A DNA stretch of 64,000 nucleotides from Burkholderiales bacterium (GTDB lineage: Bacteria; Pseudomonadota; Gammaproteobacteria; Burkholderiales; Burkholderiaceae_D). Below the pieces are notes generated by a model, which saw only the letters and a list, made by a program, of their open reading frames with translations, had not been told where the DNA came from and ran no database searches. Within the stretch, counting starts at the first letter, position 1. Each line of letters begins with the position of its first letter. The stretch is from the NCBI GenBank assembly GCA_016200895.1, contig JACQDX010000104.1, positions 1 through 64,000 on the forward strand, given 5' to 3'. Positions 44,398-53,874 of the stretch are shown here, in pieces. The position numbers were made by a program, and so were the translations under genes.

Positions 44398-45641
44398 TGC
44401 ACGTCCTCGCCATGCAAGAGTTCGCCAAAAGCTTGCAGCATGTCGCCCGGTGCGTCTTGCTGGTATTTGCCTTGATACAGGCGGCGGAAGATGTCTTCGG
44501 GTTGCAGGCGATCCAGGGTGTCCTGCGCTGCTTGTTCATCGCCGCTGTCATCCTGTGCTTTGCCAGGGTAATGTGGATCTATCTTCAGCAAGCGCAGGGG
44601 CTTGCCTGCTGTATAGCTTTCTATGCGCGCACGCAGGCCGGGCTCTGGTGCCTCTAGCTTGACCCTGACTTCAAGATAAGGTTCATATTGCGTACCCTTG
44701 CTGGCATCGACGATACTTGCCAGGTCAAGGCTGTCAAGTGCATCTAGTACGTCAGGTAGCGGCGCAGCATGTTTGGGAATGCGCAAGAGTTGTATTGAAC
44801 GCGGCACGTGGATAGGCGTCACCGTTTCAAGATGATCGCCTTTGATATCCACACACAAAACCTGATGCTGGTAATCGACTTCAGAAAAAGACAGAGGCAA
44901 GGGACTGCCGCAATAACGCAGATGTTCTTGTTTGCCTACTCTTTGTGCCAGATGCAAATGCCCCAGTGCCGCGTAAGTAATTTCATTGCCGAACATGCTG
45001 GCCGATAAAGCCTCGGTGCCGCCGATGACGATGCGGCGCTCAGAGTCTTCTGATATTTCACCACCTACCATGTGGCAATGCCCCATGGCGATGATGGCTT
45101 GGCCGGGTTGGCACAGGCTGAGTGCATGCTCTGCGACATTCTTGTATAGCTGGGCGACGCCTGCCATATAGGGATCACTGGCATTTTCTACCCGTGGCAC
45201 GTCGCCAGGACGCAGGAAGGGCACCGCCAGGCACCAGGCGACAATTTCATCATTCCGCCGCAATGGCAAGACCATGGCTGCTACATCTATGCTGCCATCC
45301 GTCAGACGTGGCACCATGCCTATGACGCTGATGTCCATGCCATCGAGTAGCGGGCCGGGTGCTTCCAGCCTGGCTGGCGAATCATGGTTGCCAGCGATGA
45401 TGGCGATATTGAGCCTCGGCAGACGCGCCTTGGCTTGCCGCAAGAAGCGATAAAATTGTTTTTGTGAACTTGCAGATGGGTTGGCATTGTCGAAGACATC
45501 GCCAGCGATCAACAGGGCATCTGCCTGTTGTTGTTCCAGCGTAGTGATGAGCCAGTCAAGAAAATGTTGATGCTCAAGCCCGCGCTCGGCGCAATGCAGG
45601 GTTTGGCCAAGGTGCCAGTCGGAAGTGTGGATGAAGCGCAA
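44394..45641 (-). CDS. sbcD: Exonuclease subunit SbcD (Mre11-like nuclease)
   Basis: SbcD is the metal-dependent nuclease partner of SbcC. The phosphoesterase motifs are all present: FIHTSDWHLGQTL (residues 3-15), LLIAGDVFDNANPS, IAGNHDSPARLE (about 88-99) and AMGHCHMVGG with TYAALGHLHLAQRV. The length is 415 residues, near the family's usual 400. It precedes sbcC and is coupled to it by a 4-base overlap (ATGA). Confidence 0.97.
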   Translation of the reverse strand: MRFIHTSDWHLGQTLHCAERGLEHQHFLDWLITTLEQQQADALLIAGDVFDNANPSASSQKQFYRFLRQAKARLPRLNIAIIAGNHDSPARLEAPGPLLDGMDISVIGMVPRLTDGSIDVAAMVLPLRRNDEIVAWCLAVPFLRPGDVPRVENASDPYMAGVAQLYKNVAEHALSLCQPGQAIIAMGHCHMVGGEISEDSERRIVIGGTEALSASMFGNEITYAALGHLHLAQRVGKQEHLRYCGSPLPLSFSEVDYQHQVLCVDIKGDHLETVTPIHVPRSIQLLRIPKHAAPLPDVLDALDSLDLASIVDASKGTQYEPYLEVRVKLEAPEPGLRARIESYTAGKPLRLLKIDPHYPGKAQDDSGDEQAAQDTLDRLQPEDIFRRLYQGKYQQDAPGDMLQAFGELLHGEDVQ

Positions 45642-45741
45642 GAGTTTTCCTTAGCCAATGCAAATACAGGTGTAGAGCCAGGCAAGTGTAACCGTTTTTA
45701 TATCGCGATGAAACTTCAAGGAGAGTTGAGCTGCTGCAAGT

Positions 45742-46872
45742 CTAATCAGACTTTTGTCCGGACCAGTTCCTGCGTAGTTTGCGCATCTTTAGAATACCGC
45801 TGCCCAGGTTCCTGCGCCAGGTATTGTTCTTCACGCACTGGTGTTCAACATAGTCTGTGACGGCTGGTCCCCAGCGGGTTTTAGAGACATCTTCGCCCAC
45901 TGATAAATTAATGCGCTTGAAATTTTGTGTGTAAGACCATTGTATGATTTCGGCCAGCAGGGTGGTCATGACGCTGTACCGGGCAAACTTCAAGTCGTAG
46001 CCTGAATAGTAGAGATACAGTTCTTCACCCATGGCAAAGCCAAGGCGCATGGCGACAACGCGGCCATCGAGTTCGAGGCTGAACAGGCGCATGCGCTGGG
46101 AAAAATCATTGTCCAGCAGTGCAGCCATGAAGGTGCGATGCCTGGGGTCGGCAAAATAGTCCGGGTGTTCTACCGTGTTGGTGGCACCTGCGCGGGCTGC
46201 ATGCAGTGCATAAAATTCCTCCAGCCTGGGCTTAATCCCAGTAGCACCTTGCCAGACTAGCAAGCGCAATTGTAAATTGTCACGCGCCAGTGAGTTGTAG
46301 CAGCGACGTAATGATTCCTTGATATTGCGTTTCAAGCCAGATTTAAAACATGACCAGCTTTCACCCAGATGCAGGATGTAGTTGGGTATGTCCCTGGCCT
46401 CCAGCGGATGAACCGCTGTATTGCAGGCTAAAAAATGTGCTGCATGTTGTTTGGTATGGATAACCTGGAACTCGGTCAGGCCAAAGGTTTCCTGGCGCGA
46501 CAGGTCTTCCCATTGTTGCAGTATGGTTTCGGTGCAGTCAGGCAAGGCCAGTGGTATGCGGATCTCGGTCAGGTTGGGGTCAGAACCAAAGGGGCGTACA
46601 TAACGGTAGATGAACAGGCTGTGCGGGCCGACATGAGTATTCGTCAGTGGCATGACTGCGACCAGTTGCCCTTGCTTATGCAGGGTGCAGATGGCCAGTT
46701 CGTCTTTGTGGTACCAGGATGAATCAGAAAAAATTTTCCACCAGGCGCGGTTCCAGTCATAAGTCTGAAAAGGCAAGAGTTGCGGCACTTGTGTTTCCAG
46801 CAGACGCCACGAAGCCGCCAGGGCTTCAAACTCTGCTTCAGTGGTGACAACAAGTTTTGTTAAATTCGACAT
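45742..46872 (-). CDS. GNAT/BioF2-like acetyltransferase
   Basis: The 376-residue protein resembles BioF2-like (CelD/BcsL-type, Acetyltransf_6) GNAT proteins. The N-terminal part has FEALAASWRLLETQVPQLLPFQTYDWNRAWW, the central part DNLQLRLLVWQGAT, and the C-terminal part VVAMRLGFAMGEELYLYYSGYDLKFARYSVMTTLLAEII, the acetyltransferase core. Such proteins are linked to exopolysaccharide or cell-surface modification. It stands alone 100 bases upstream of sbcD on the same strand. Confidence 0.82.
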   Translation of the reverse strand: MSNLTKLVVTTEAEFEALAASWRLLETQVPQLLPFQTYDWNRAWWKIFSDSSWYHKDELAICTLHKQGQLVAVMPLTNTHVGPHSLFIYRYVRPFGSDPNLTEIRIPLALPDCTETILQQWEDLSRQETFGLTEFQVIHTKQHAAHFLACNTAVHPLEARDIPNYILHLGESWSCFKSGLKRNIKESLRRCYNSLARDNLQLRLLVWQGATGIKPRLEEFYALHAARAGATNTVEHPDYFADPRHRTFMAALLDNDFSQRMRLFSLELDGRVVAMRLGFAMGEELYLYYSGYDLKFARYSVMTTLLAEIIQWSYTQNFKRINLSVGEDVSKTRWGPAVTDYVEHQCVKNNTWRRNLGSGILKMRKLRRNWSGQKSD

Positions 46873-47091
46873 CTGTGGGTAAATCTACTGGTGCACATTC
46901 GCAATGTTTAAAATTAAATGATGGACATGCCATGCATGCCGTATCGAATGCTGCGAAAGCCAAGCTGGCGTTTATGCCATGTTAAGGCGGTAATTGCAAG
47001 CTTGCCCATGCCTATTTACTTGTATTAGAGCATTAATACAGACAAGTAATGGCATTTTTTGCAAGGAGAACTATATTGATGTCCGTTTGTC

Positions 47092-47155
47092 TTAGCTAAC
47101 TTAGCTAACTTAGCTAACATTCAATGTCACCTCAATGTCACCTCAATGTCATTTT
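47092..47155. repeat. Two adjoining short tandem repeats
   Basis: TTAGCTAAC is repeated three times (47092-47118), followed at once by three units based on CAATGTCACCT (about 47122-47155). They lie 25 bases before the M28 peptidase ATG in an otherwise plain 307-base gap (46873-47179) and may affect that gene's leader. Confidence 0.85.
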
Positions 47156-47179
47156 TATCATCAGCCACGGTAATGATCC

Positions 47180-48205
47180 ATGTCAAAACTTAGTAAAACG
47201 ATTTTCAGCTTATTGCCAGTATTAGCACTTGGTCTCAGTCATTTACCCATGCAGGCAGCTGAATCGGTAGCCGGATCAGCATCTGTACCAGCGCAGGCCA
47301 TGGTCGATGTCAATAAGCTGGCCAGCGAAGAAATGGCGGGCCGTGCGACTGACAGCAAGGGCAGTGCGCTGGCGCGTGATTACATTATCAGTCGCTTGCA
47401 GCAACTTGGTCTGACACCTTGCAAGGATGATTTTGTGCACGAATTTGAATTCCACACCCGCCAGGGCGCTAGCCGCAAAGGTAAAAATATTATTGCCTGC
47501 CGTCCGGGCAGCATGAGCGAACATGCGAGCGCGCCTGTGCTGGCCATCAGCGCGCACTATGATCATCTGGGTGAAAAGGCTGGCAAAATCTATTACGGTG
47601 CAGATGACAATGCCTCTGGTGTGGCAGCCGTACTGGCCATAGCTGCTGCCATGAAAGAGAATCCACCCCAGCATGATGTCATGTATATCTTGTTTGATGC
47701 AGAGGAGATGGGGCTCAGTGGTTCACGCGCTTTTGCTGCCAAGCCAGTAATGGATATGGCACGCATAGGCATGAATATGAATTTCGACATGATCGCCCGG
47801 GGCGACAAGGGCGAGCTGTATGCCAGTGGTGCCTACCATACACCTGCTCTCAGAGATTTGCTGGCAGGCCTGGATGGTACGCAAGGCGTCAAGCTCAAGT
47901 TCGGCCACGACAGGCCAGAGCAGGGACAGGATGACTGGACCAGGCAGTCAGATCATTTACCTTTCTTTATGGCGGGGGTGCCGCATATCTATTTTGGTGT
48001 CGAAGACCATGCCGACTATCATCAACCTACAGATACGGCAGACAAGATCAATCCTCAATTTTATCTGGGTGCGGTGGATTTGTTGACCAAGGCTAGTTAT
48101 TTGTTGGATCAGGCGATGCTGACGACTAACTTCAGGAATAAGAGTAAAGACGGGCAGGCAGCTGTATCGACAGAAGCTAACAAGGGTGGGAAGGGAAGTA
48201 AATAA
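47180..48205 (+). CDS. Secreted M28-family metallopeptidase
   Basis: A signal peptide (about residues 1-25, ending in QAAE) leads to the M28 di-zinc core: ISAHYDHLG (first His), YGADDNASGVAAV (bridging Asp), LFDAEEMGLSGSRAF (catalytic Glu and Glu ligand), MNFDMIARGD (Asp), and GVEDHADYHQPTDT (last His). The C-terminus is a polar tail. The 341-residue length fits a small aminopeptidase. The protein is likely periplasmic. The hairpin at 48235-48258 follows. Confidence 0.92.
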   Translation: MSKLSKTIFSLLPVLALGLSHLPMQAAESVAGSASVPAQAMVDVNKLASEEMAGRATDSKGSALARDYIISRLQQLGLTPCKDDFVHEFEFHTRQGASRKGKNIIACRPGSMSEHASAPVLAISAHYDHLGEKAGKIYYGADDNASGVAAVLAIAAAMKENPPQHDVMYILFDAEEMGLSGSRAFAAKPVMDMARIGMNMNFDMIARGDKGELYASGAYHTPALRDLLAGLDGTQGVKLKFGHDRPEQGQDDWTRQSDHLPFFMAGVPHIYFGVEDHADYHQPTDTADKINPQFYLGAVDLLTKASYLLDQAMLTTNFRNKSKDGQAAVSTEANKGGKGSK

Positions 48206-48234
48206 GGAGGGGCAAAACTGGGGGGAATTACAAT

Positions 48235-48258
48235 CCAGCCTGCGCAGAAGCAGGCTGG
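48235..48258. terminator. Hairpin between convergent genes
   Basis: Perfect arms CCAGCCTGC (48235-48243) and GCAGGCTGG (48250-48258) with a 6-base loop lie between the M28 and YccA-like stops. There is no T run on either side, so terminator function is possible but not certain. Confidence 0.5.
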
Positions 48259-48272
48259 AGATGATGACGCTA

Positions 48273-48320
48273 CTAAGTCACGAAACTAAGTTACGTAACT
48301 TAGTCACACAGCTTAGTCAC
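48273..48320. repeat. CTTAGTCAC/CTAAGTTAC repeats with an 18-base palindrome
   Basis: CTAAGTCAC, CTAAGTTAC, CTTAGTCAC and CTTAGTCAC occur within 50 bases. CTAAGTTACGTAACTTAG (48286-48303) is a perfect 18-base palindrome. The last unit runs into the end of the YccA-like gene. Confidence 0.75.
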
Positions 48321-48993
48321 GCAAACTCATGACGATACGCAGTACATACCAGAACATCAGCGCAACGGAAGCAAACAATTCCAATGCTGCACCGACATAA
48401 CGGTCTTCAGGGTAGTGATGGATGACGTTGGAAGCGTCATACAGGATGGCTGCGCCAGCAAAGGCCACCATGCCTACGCAAAAGAACAAGCCAAGCTGGA
48501 AGCCAAAAATCATGCCGCAGGCGATCAGGATCAGCGCAACCAGGCCACCCCATTTCAAGACGCTGCCAAGGAAAGAAAAGTCTTTGCGCGACACATAAGC
48601 AATCCCGACCAGGCCTACGGTAGCCAAGATGGTGACCAGGCCTGCATTGGCAATGGCGCCAGGAGCTACCTTGTTGGCAATCGACAGGATAGGAATAAAG
48701 ATAATCGCTTCTGCCACGATGTACGCGCCGAGCGCAGCATATTGCAGAGGCAGGCTTTCTACCGTATGTGCTGCACGTGACGCCAGCCAGCCTATCAGCA
48801 TGAATGCGCCAAGGATGAGGAACCATGGCAGGTGGCGCATGGCTTGTGCCATGACATCGGCAATGCCGGATTTGAATAAAATGACTTCAACAGCAGTGAA
48901 CGCCAGAATTGCGCCACCGAGGTGATTAAAAGTCTTGCTGATAAAACGCTCACGCGCTGGTCCGTAACCTTGTTGGGTGCTTGCCAGTTCCAT
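48313..48993 (-). CDS. Bax inhibitor-1/YccA-family membrane protein
   Basis: The 226-residue protein has seven membrane segments and the BI-1 motifs: FISKTFNHLGGAILAFTAVE near the start, ILATVGLVGIAYVSRKDFSFLGSVL in the middle, and ALELFASVALMFWYVLRI with the final SLRD. YccA-type proteins modulate the FtsH protease in E. coli; this member's role is inferred from family only. It is convergent with the M28 gene. Confidence 0.92.
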   Translation of the reverse strand: MELASTQQGYGPARERFISKTFNHLGGAILAFTAVEVILFKSGIADVMAQAMRHLPWFLILGAFMLIGWLASRAAHTVESLPLQYAALGAYIVAEAIIFIPILSIANKVAPGAIANAGLVTILATVGLVGIAYVSRKDFSFLGSVLKWGGLVALILIACGMIFGFQLGLFFCVGMVAFAGAAILYDASNVIHHYPEDRYVGAALELFASVALMFWYVLRIVMSLRD

Positions 48994-49403
48994 GGATGTT
49001 CCTATCGTAGAGGTGCTGCATCAGCCATAGGCGGCTGTACAGCTTAGATTAATATATAGAATAACAGGCCTGCAATATATGCAAGGCGTGGCTGATTTTA
49101 TATGAATCCTCTGAGCTAAAGTCAATCATGTTTCAAAGTGTTTCAATAAATTACCTAAATAGCAACTATTTGTTTTCCTGTTGAATTGCCTTTGAGAAAG
49201 AAAGCAGCTCTGTTTTTCCTGTCCGCCTCTGGTTTTGTTGGTACATTGTGATACATAAGCTTATTCGCGTGTTGTTTACACAAATAAGCCGCATACATCG
49301 CAGAAAATTGCCTGTTCCGGCATCAAACTTCGTGTAACTTACGTCTATAATGCCCGCAGCAAAAAAAGCGGGTTTTTTATTGACATCTTCGTACGTTTCT
49401 CCC
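48994..49403. other. 410-base leader/intergenic region with hairpins
   Basis: The stretch holds a stem GCTTATT/AATAAGC (49258-49288) with inner GTGT/ACAC pairing, a TATAAT box at 49346-49351, and a terminator-like hairpin GCCCGC...GCGGG then six T (about 49351-49380). No protein-coding frame convinces me: the open frame on the minus strand at 49166-49456 overlaps the symporter start. A small RNA ending at the hairpin, or attenuation of the symporter, is possible. Confidence 0.5.
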
Positions 49404-50828
49404 ATGAATACACTCATCTGGTTCGTCATTCTGTATTGGGTCATCTCTGTTGGCATAGGTTTGTATGCCGCCCGTTATGTCAATAACTCCAAGGACTATG
49501 CGGTCGCTGGTCGCTCCTTGCCCATGTATGTGGTTACCGCCACCGTATTCGCTACCTGGTTTGGCTCGGAAACGGTGCTGGGCATTTCATCCACCTTTGT
49601 CAAGGATGGTTTGAAGGGCGTGGTGGCTGATCCATTTGGCTCCTCTCTGTGCCTGATCTTTGTTGGCCTGTTCTTTGCGCGGCCTTTGTACCGCATGAAC
49701 TTGCTGACTATCGGTGATTATTACCGTAATAAATTTGGCCGTACTGCCGAAGTATTTGTGACCCTGTGTATCGTGGTCTCTTATCTGGGCTGGGTGGCTG
49801 CTCAGATCAAGGCGCTGGGGCTGGTGTTCAGCGTCGTGTCCGGTGGTTATATTTCCAACGATGTGGGCATGATGATAGGTGCTGGCAGCGTGCTGATCTA
49901 TACATTGATGGGCGGCATGTGGTCGGTGGCGATTACTGACTTTTTGCAAATGATCATTATCGTGGTCGGCATGTTGTATATAGGCTGGGAAGTATCCAGC
50001 ATGGTGGGCGGTGCCAAAGTGGTCATTGAACATGCTGCAAATGCAGGCAAGCTGGAATTCTGGCCCAAGCCCACTGCCAAGGAGTCGCTCTGGTTCTTTG
50101 CTGCCTGGATCACCATGATGCTGGGCTCGATACCACAGCAAGACGTATTCCAGCGTGTGGCTTCGTCCAAGAATGAAAAAATTGCCGGGAATGCGTCGGT
50201 ACTGGGCGGCGTATTGTATTTCTGCTTCGCCTTCATCCCCATGTTCCTGGCTTATTCAGCAACGCTGATCGACCCCAAGATGGTCGAAAGCCTGATCGAC
50301 AAAGACCCGCAACTGATTTTGCCCACCCTGATCATGACCAAGGTGCCTATGCTGGCGCAGGTGATGTTCTTTGGTGCCTTGCTGTCAGCGATCAAGAGCT
50401 GTGCCAGTGCAACTTTGCTGGCACCTTCTGTGACTTTTTCGGAAAATATCCTTAAACCATTTTTCCCTAAGCAAAGTGACAAGCAATTCCTGTTCATGAT
50501 GCGTGTGGTAGTGCTGGTATTTACAGCAATTATTACTGTTTTTGCCATGAATACTGAATCCAGCATTTATAAAATGGTGGAAAACGCCTATAAGGTGACA
50601 CTGGTTGCTGCTTTTGTACCGCTTTCCTTCGGCCTGTACTGGAAGCGTGCTACAACCCAGGGTGGCCTGGCGTCCATCATTCTTGGCATCGTCAGCTGGG
50701 TCAGTATGGAAGTGTTTGCCCCTGAGGGCTTGTGGCCGCCACAACTGGTGGGCGTGCTCATGAGTGTGACAGGTATGATAGCCGGGTCTTTGCTACCGCA
50801 ATTTACCCGTAAGCCCATAGCTGTTTGA
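49404..50828 (+). CDS. Sodium:solute symporter (SSS family)
   Basis: From ATG 49404 (MNTLIWFVILYWVISV) the protein has 474 residues and 12-13 hydrophobic segments. SSS-family features include DYAVAGRSLPMYVVTATVFATWFGSETVLG near the start, GDYYRNKFGRTAEV, WVAAQIKALGLVF and GSIPQQDVFQRVASSKNE. The family uses sodium to import amino acids, sugars, vitamins or anions; the substrate here is unknown. A terminator-like hairpin sits in its leader. Confidence 0.92.
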   Translation: MNTLIWFVILYWVISVGIGLYAARYVNNSKDYAVAGRSLPMYVVTATVFATWFGSETVLGISSTFVKDGLKGVVADPFGSSLCLIFVGLFFARPLYRMNLLTIGDYYRNKFGRTAEVFVTLCIVVSYLGWVAAQIKALGLVFSVVSGGYISNDVGMMIGAGSVLIYTLMGGMWSVAITDFLQMIIIVVGMLYIGWEVSSMVGGAKVVIEHAANAGKLEFWPKPTAKESLWFFAAWITMMLGSIPQQDVFQRVASSKNEKIAGNASVLGGVLYFCFAFIPMFLAYSATLIDPKMVESLIDKDPQLILPTLIMTKVPMLAQVMFFGALLSAIKSCASATLLAPSVTFSENILKPFFPKQSDKQFLFMMRVVVLVFTAIITVFAMNTESSIYKMVENAYKVTLVAAFVPLSFGLYWKRATTQGGLASIILGIVSWVSMEVFAPEGLWPPQLVGVLMSVTGMIAGSLLPQFTRKPIAV

Positions 50829-50920
50829 TCACGCCTTGGGACCCGGCATGACGCAATGCGCAAATTCTGATCAAAAACCTTTATAATTCAGGGTTTTATC
50901 AGTTTTTTTAAGGCTACGCC

Positions 50921-51256
50921 ATGCCGATTTATGCTTACCGCTGTGAAGAATGCGGGTTTGCCAAGGATGTACTGCAAAAGATGTCTGAAGAGCCGCTCAG
51001 TGTTTGTCCGACTTGCGGCAAGTCTTCTTTCCGCAAACAAGTGACTGCTGCCGGCTTCCAGCTTAAGGGCTCGGGCTGGTATGTGACTGATTTCCGTGGT
51101 GGTTCAGGCGGTGCTGCTGCCCCGGCGGCTGAAGGTGGGTCTGCTGCATCAACAACAGCGGCAACAGGGACAACAGCATCGGCAACTGAATCCAGTACAA
51201 CTGCGGCATCTGCGCCAGCGGCGGCTTCAACAAGCGATTCAGGCAAAGCTGCCTGA
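50921..51256 (+). CDS. FmdB-family zinc-ribbon protein
   Basis: The first 40 residues are a four-cysteine zinc ribbon (MPIYAYRCEECGF...VCPTCGKSSF; Cys8, Cys11, Cys29, Cys32), as in FmdB regulators. The remaining 50-60 residues are a low-complexity Ala/Thr/Ser tail, unusually long for the family. A TATAAT box lies at 50882-50887. It precedes DUF502 and aspS, a conserved order in related bacteria. The function is not established. Confidence 0.88.
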   Translation: MPIYAYRCEECGFAKDVLQKMSEEPLSVCPTCGKSSFRKQVTAAGFQLKGSGWYVTDFRGGSGGAAAPAAEGGSAASTTAATGTTASATESSTTAASAPAAASTSDSGKAA

Positions 51257-51339
51257 ACCGCATTTGATTGCCCTTGATTGCCTTTGATTGTCTTTAATCC
51301 ATTATTATTGTCGTTTCACTCAGAAAACTTGTGATTACC

Positions 51340-51942
51340 ATGCGTAAATACTTTATTACTGGCTTGCTGATTTTAGTGCCCCTGGCAATCACGCTGTGGG
51401 TGCTGCATGCCATTATCAGTACCATGGATCAGTCCCTGTTGCTGTTGCCAGTTGAATGGCGTCCAGAAAAACTGGTTGGTTTCAAGGTGCTGGGTATAGG
51501 TACGATTCTGACCTTGCTGATCGTCTTTGTGACTGGTTTGCTGGCACAGAACTTTATTGGCAATTATGTCATCAAAGCCTGGGAAAGCCTGTTGCAGCGC
51601 ATTCCTATCGTCAGCTCCATCTATTCCAGCGTAAAGCAGGTATCTGATACCTTGTTTTCATCATCTGGCAATGCCTTTCGCAAAGCCGTGCTGATTGAAT
51701 ACCCACGCCGTGATTGCTGGACCATAGGTTTTTTGACTGGTGTACCGGGTGGTGATGTGGTTAATCACCTGAAGGGCGATTTTGTCAGCGTGTATGTGCC
51801 GACAACGCCTAATCCGACTTCTGGCTTTTTCCTGATGTTACCCAGGGATCAGGCCATAGAACTGGACATGAGTGTTGATGCCGCACTCAAGTATATTGTT
51901 TCCATGGGCGTGGTGGCTCCCGAGCATCTCCCCACCAAATAA
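51340..51942 (+). CDS. DUF502 inner-membrane protein
   Basis: From ATG 51340 (MRKYFITGLLILVPLAITLWVL) it has 200 residues, with a first membrane segment at the start and a second near residues 53-75 (VLGIGTILTLLIVFVTGLLAQ). Conserved soluble motifs follow: IPIVSSIYSSVKQVSDTLFS and VYVPTTPNPTSGFFLML. DUF502 proteins have no settled function. A GTG at 51331 is a less likely start. It is followed by aspS 61 bases later. Confidence 0.9.
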   Translation: MRKYFITGLLILVPLAITLWVLHAIISTMDQSLLLLPVEWRPEKLVGFKVLGIGTILTLLIVFVTGLLAQNFIGNYVIKAWESLLQRIPIVSSIYSSVKQVSDTLFSSSGNAFRKAVLIEYPRRDCWTIGFLTGVPGGDVVNHLKGDFVSVYVPTTPNPTSGFFLMLPRDQAIELDMSVDAALKYIVSMGVVAPEHLPTK

Positions 51943-52003
51943 ATGATGTGGTTATCCACTGCATCAAATCATTTTTAATTTTGAATACAGACAGGTAAGA
52001 AAT

Positions 52004-53806
52004 ATGTCCATGCGTACCCAATACTGCGGCCTCACTACTGAGGAATTACTCGGCCAAACCGTCAGCCTGTGTGGCTGGGTGCATCGTCGTCGCGATCACG
52101 GCGGCGTGATCTTTATTGATTTGCGTGACCGCGAAGGTCTGGTGCAGGTTGTTTGCGACCCTGATCGTGTTGATGTATTTAAAGCTGCTGAATCCGTTCG
52201 TAATGAATTCTGCCTGCGCATTACTGGCCTGGTACGCAGCCGTCCAGATGGTACTGGCAATAACAACCTGAAATCCGGCAAGATCGAAGTGCTGGCGCAT
52301 GAAGTGGAAGTCTTGAATCCTTCCGTCACGCCACCATTCCAGCTGGATGATGACAACCTGTCTGAAACCACACGCCTGACTCATCGCGTGCTGGATTTGC
52401 GCCGTCCGCAAATGCAAAACAACCTGCGCCTGCGTTATAAAGTGACGATGGAAGTGCGCAAGTTCCTCGACGCGAATGGCTTTATCGATATCGAAACACC
52501 GATGCTGACCAAATCCACACCTGAAGGCGCACGCGATTATCTGGTGCCATCCCGTGTCAATGCCGGTAACTTCTTTGCGCTGCCACAATCCCCGCAATTG
52601 TTCAAACAATTGCTGATGGTGGCCAACTTTGACCGTTACTACCAGATCACCAAGTGCTTCCGCGATGAAGACTTGCGCGCTGACCGCCAGCCAGAATTTA
52701 CCCAGATCGATTGCGAAACTTCTTTCATGAATGAGCAAGAGATTCGCGACATGTTTGAAGGCATGATACGTCTGGTCTTCAAAAATACGCTGGATATCGA
52801 CCTGCCAAATCCTTTCCCTGTCATGGAATACGCAGAGGCCATGGGCCTGTATGGTTCCGACAAGCCAGACATGCGCGTCAAACTGCAATTCACAGATTTG
52901 ACAGACGTGATGAAGGATGTTGATTTCAAAGTCTTCTCTGGTGCTGCTAACATGGTCAATGGCCGTGTAGTTGGTATGCGTGTACCTGGCGGCTCCAACA
53001 TGCCACGTTCTGAAATCGATGCATACACACAATTCGTTGGTATCTACGGCGCCAAAGGCCTGGCTTACATCAAGGTCAATGACAAGGCACAGGGCCGTGA
53101 TGGTTTGCAATCACCTATCGTCAAGAACATCCATGACGCAGCATTGACACAAATCCTTGAGCTTACAGGCGCGCAAGATGGCGATCTGATTTTCTTCGGT
53201 GCTGACAGAGCTAAAGTCGTCAACGATGCCATCGGCGCATTGCGCGTGAAAATCGGCCACAGTGAATTTGGTAAAGCGAATGGCTTGTTTGAAGACGTAT
53301 GGAAACCATTGTGGGTAGTTGACTTCCCAATGTTTGAACATGATGAAGAAAACGACCGCTGGGCAGCAACTCACCATCCATTCACAGCTCCAAAAGATGG
53401 CCATGAAGATTTGATGGAAACTGATCCAGGTAAATGTATCGCCAAGGCTTACGACATGGTCCTGAACGGCTGGGAACTGGGCGGTGGTTCTGTCCGTATC
53501 CACCGCGCTGAAGTACAAAGCAAAGTGTTCCGCGCATTGAAGATCGATGCTGAAGAAGCGCAACTGAAATTCGGCTTCTTGCTGGACGCCCTGCAATACG
53601 GCGCGCCCCCACATGGTGGCCTGGCTTTCGGCCTGGACCGTATCGTCACCATGATGACAGGTGCAGAATCCATCCGTGACGTGATCGCGTTCCCGAAAAC
53701 CCAGCGTGCCCAATGCCTGTTGACACAAGCACCGTCTGAAGTCGACGAAAAGCAATTGCGTGAACTGCACATCCGTCTGCGTGCAGCAGAACCAAAAATC
53801 GCTTAA
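52004..53806 (+). CDS. aspS: Aspartyl-tRNA synthetase
   Basis: AspRS charges tRNA-Asp. The 600-residue bacterial-type enzyme has the N-terminal OB anticodon-binding domain ([20 protein letters not shown]), motif 2 ([20 protein letters not shown]), a GAD-type insertion (about 290-400), and motif 3 ([14 protein letters not shown]). In many betaproteobacteria it is non-discriminating and also charges tRNA-Asn for the amidotransferase route; that cannot be seen here. It stands after DUF502 and before a lipoprotein gene. Confidence 0.98.
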   Translation: MSMRTQYCGLTTEELLGQTVSLCGWVHRRRDHGGVIFIDLRDREGLVQVVCDPDRVDVFKAAESVRNEFCLRITGLVRSRPDGTGNNNLKSGKIEVLAHEVEVLNPSVTPPFQLDDDNLSETTRLTHRVLDLRRPQMQNNLRLRYKVTMEVRKFLDANGFIDIETPMLTKSTPEGARDYLVPSRVNAGNFFALPQSPQLFKQLLMVANFDRYYQITKCFRDEDLRADRQPEFTQIDCETSFMNEQEIRDMFEGMIRLVFKNTLDIDLPNPFPVMEYAEAMGLYGSDKPDMRVKLQFTDLTDVMKDVDFKVFSGAANMVNGRVVGMRVPGGSNMPRSEIDAYTQFVGIYGAKGLAYIKVNDKAQGRDGLQSPIVKNIHDAALTQILELTGAQDGDLIFFGADRAKVVNDAIGALRVKIGHSEFGKANGLFEDVWKPLWVVDFPMFEHDEENDRWAATHHPFTAPKDGHEDLMETDPGKCIAKAYDMVLNGWELGGGSVRIHRAEVQSKVFRALKIDAEEAQLKFGFLLDALQYGAPPHGGLAFGLDRIVTMMTGAESIRDVIAFPKTQRAQCLLTQAPSEVDEKQLRELHIRLRAAEPKIA

Positions 53807-53874
53807 TCCTTAATTTGTAAGGCGGGCGAGTTGATGAAACTGAGAATAATGAAACTGCGATCAATGAAAAGAGT

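Noticed and set aside
52046-53110. A 354-codon open frame opposite aspS
   Set aside because: It is a shadow of the aspS codon pattern and has no start signal or recognisable domain.
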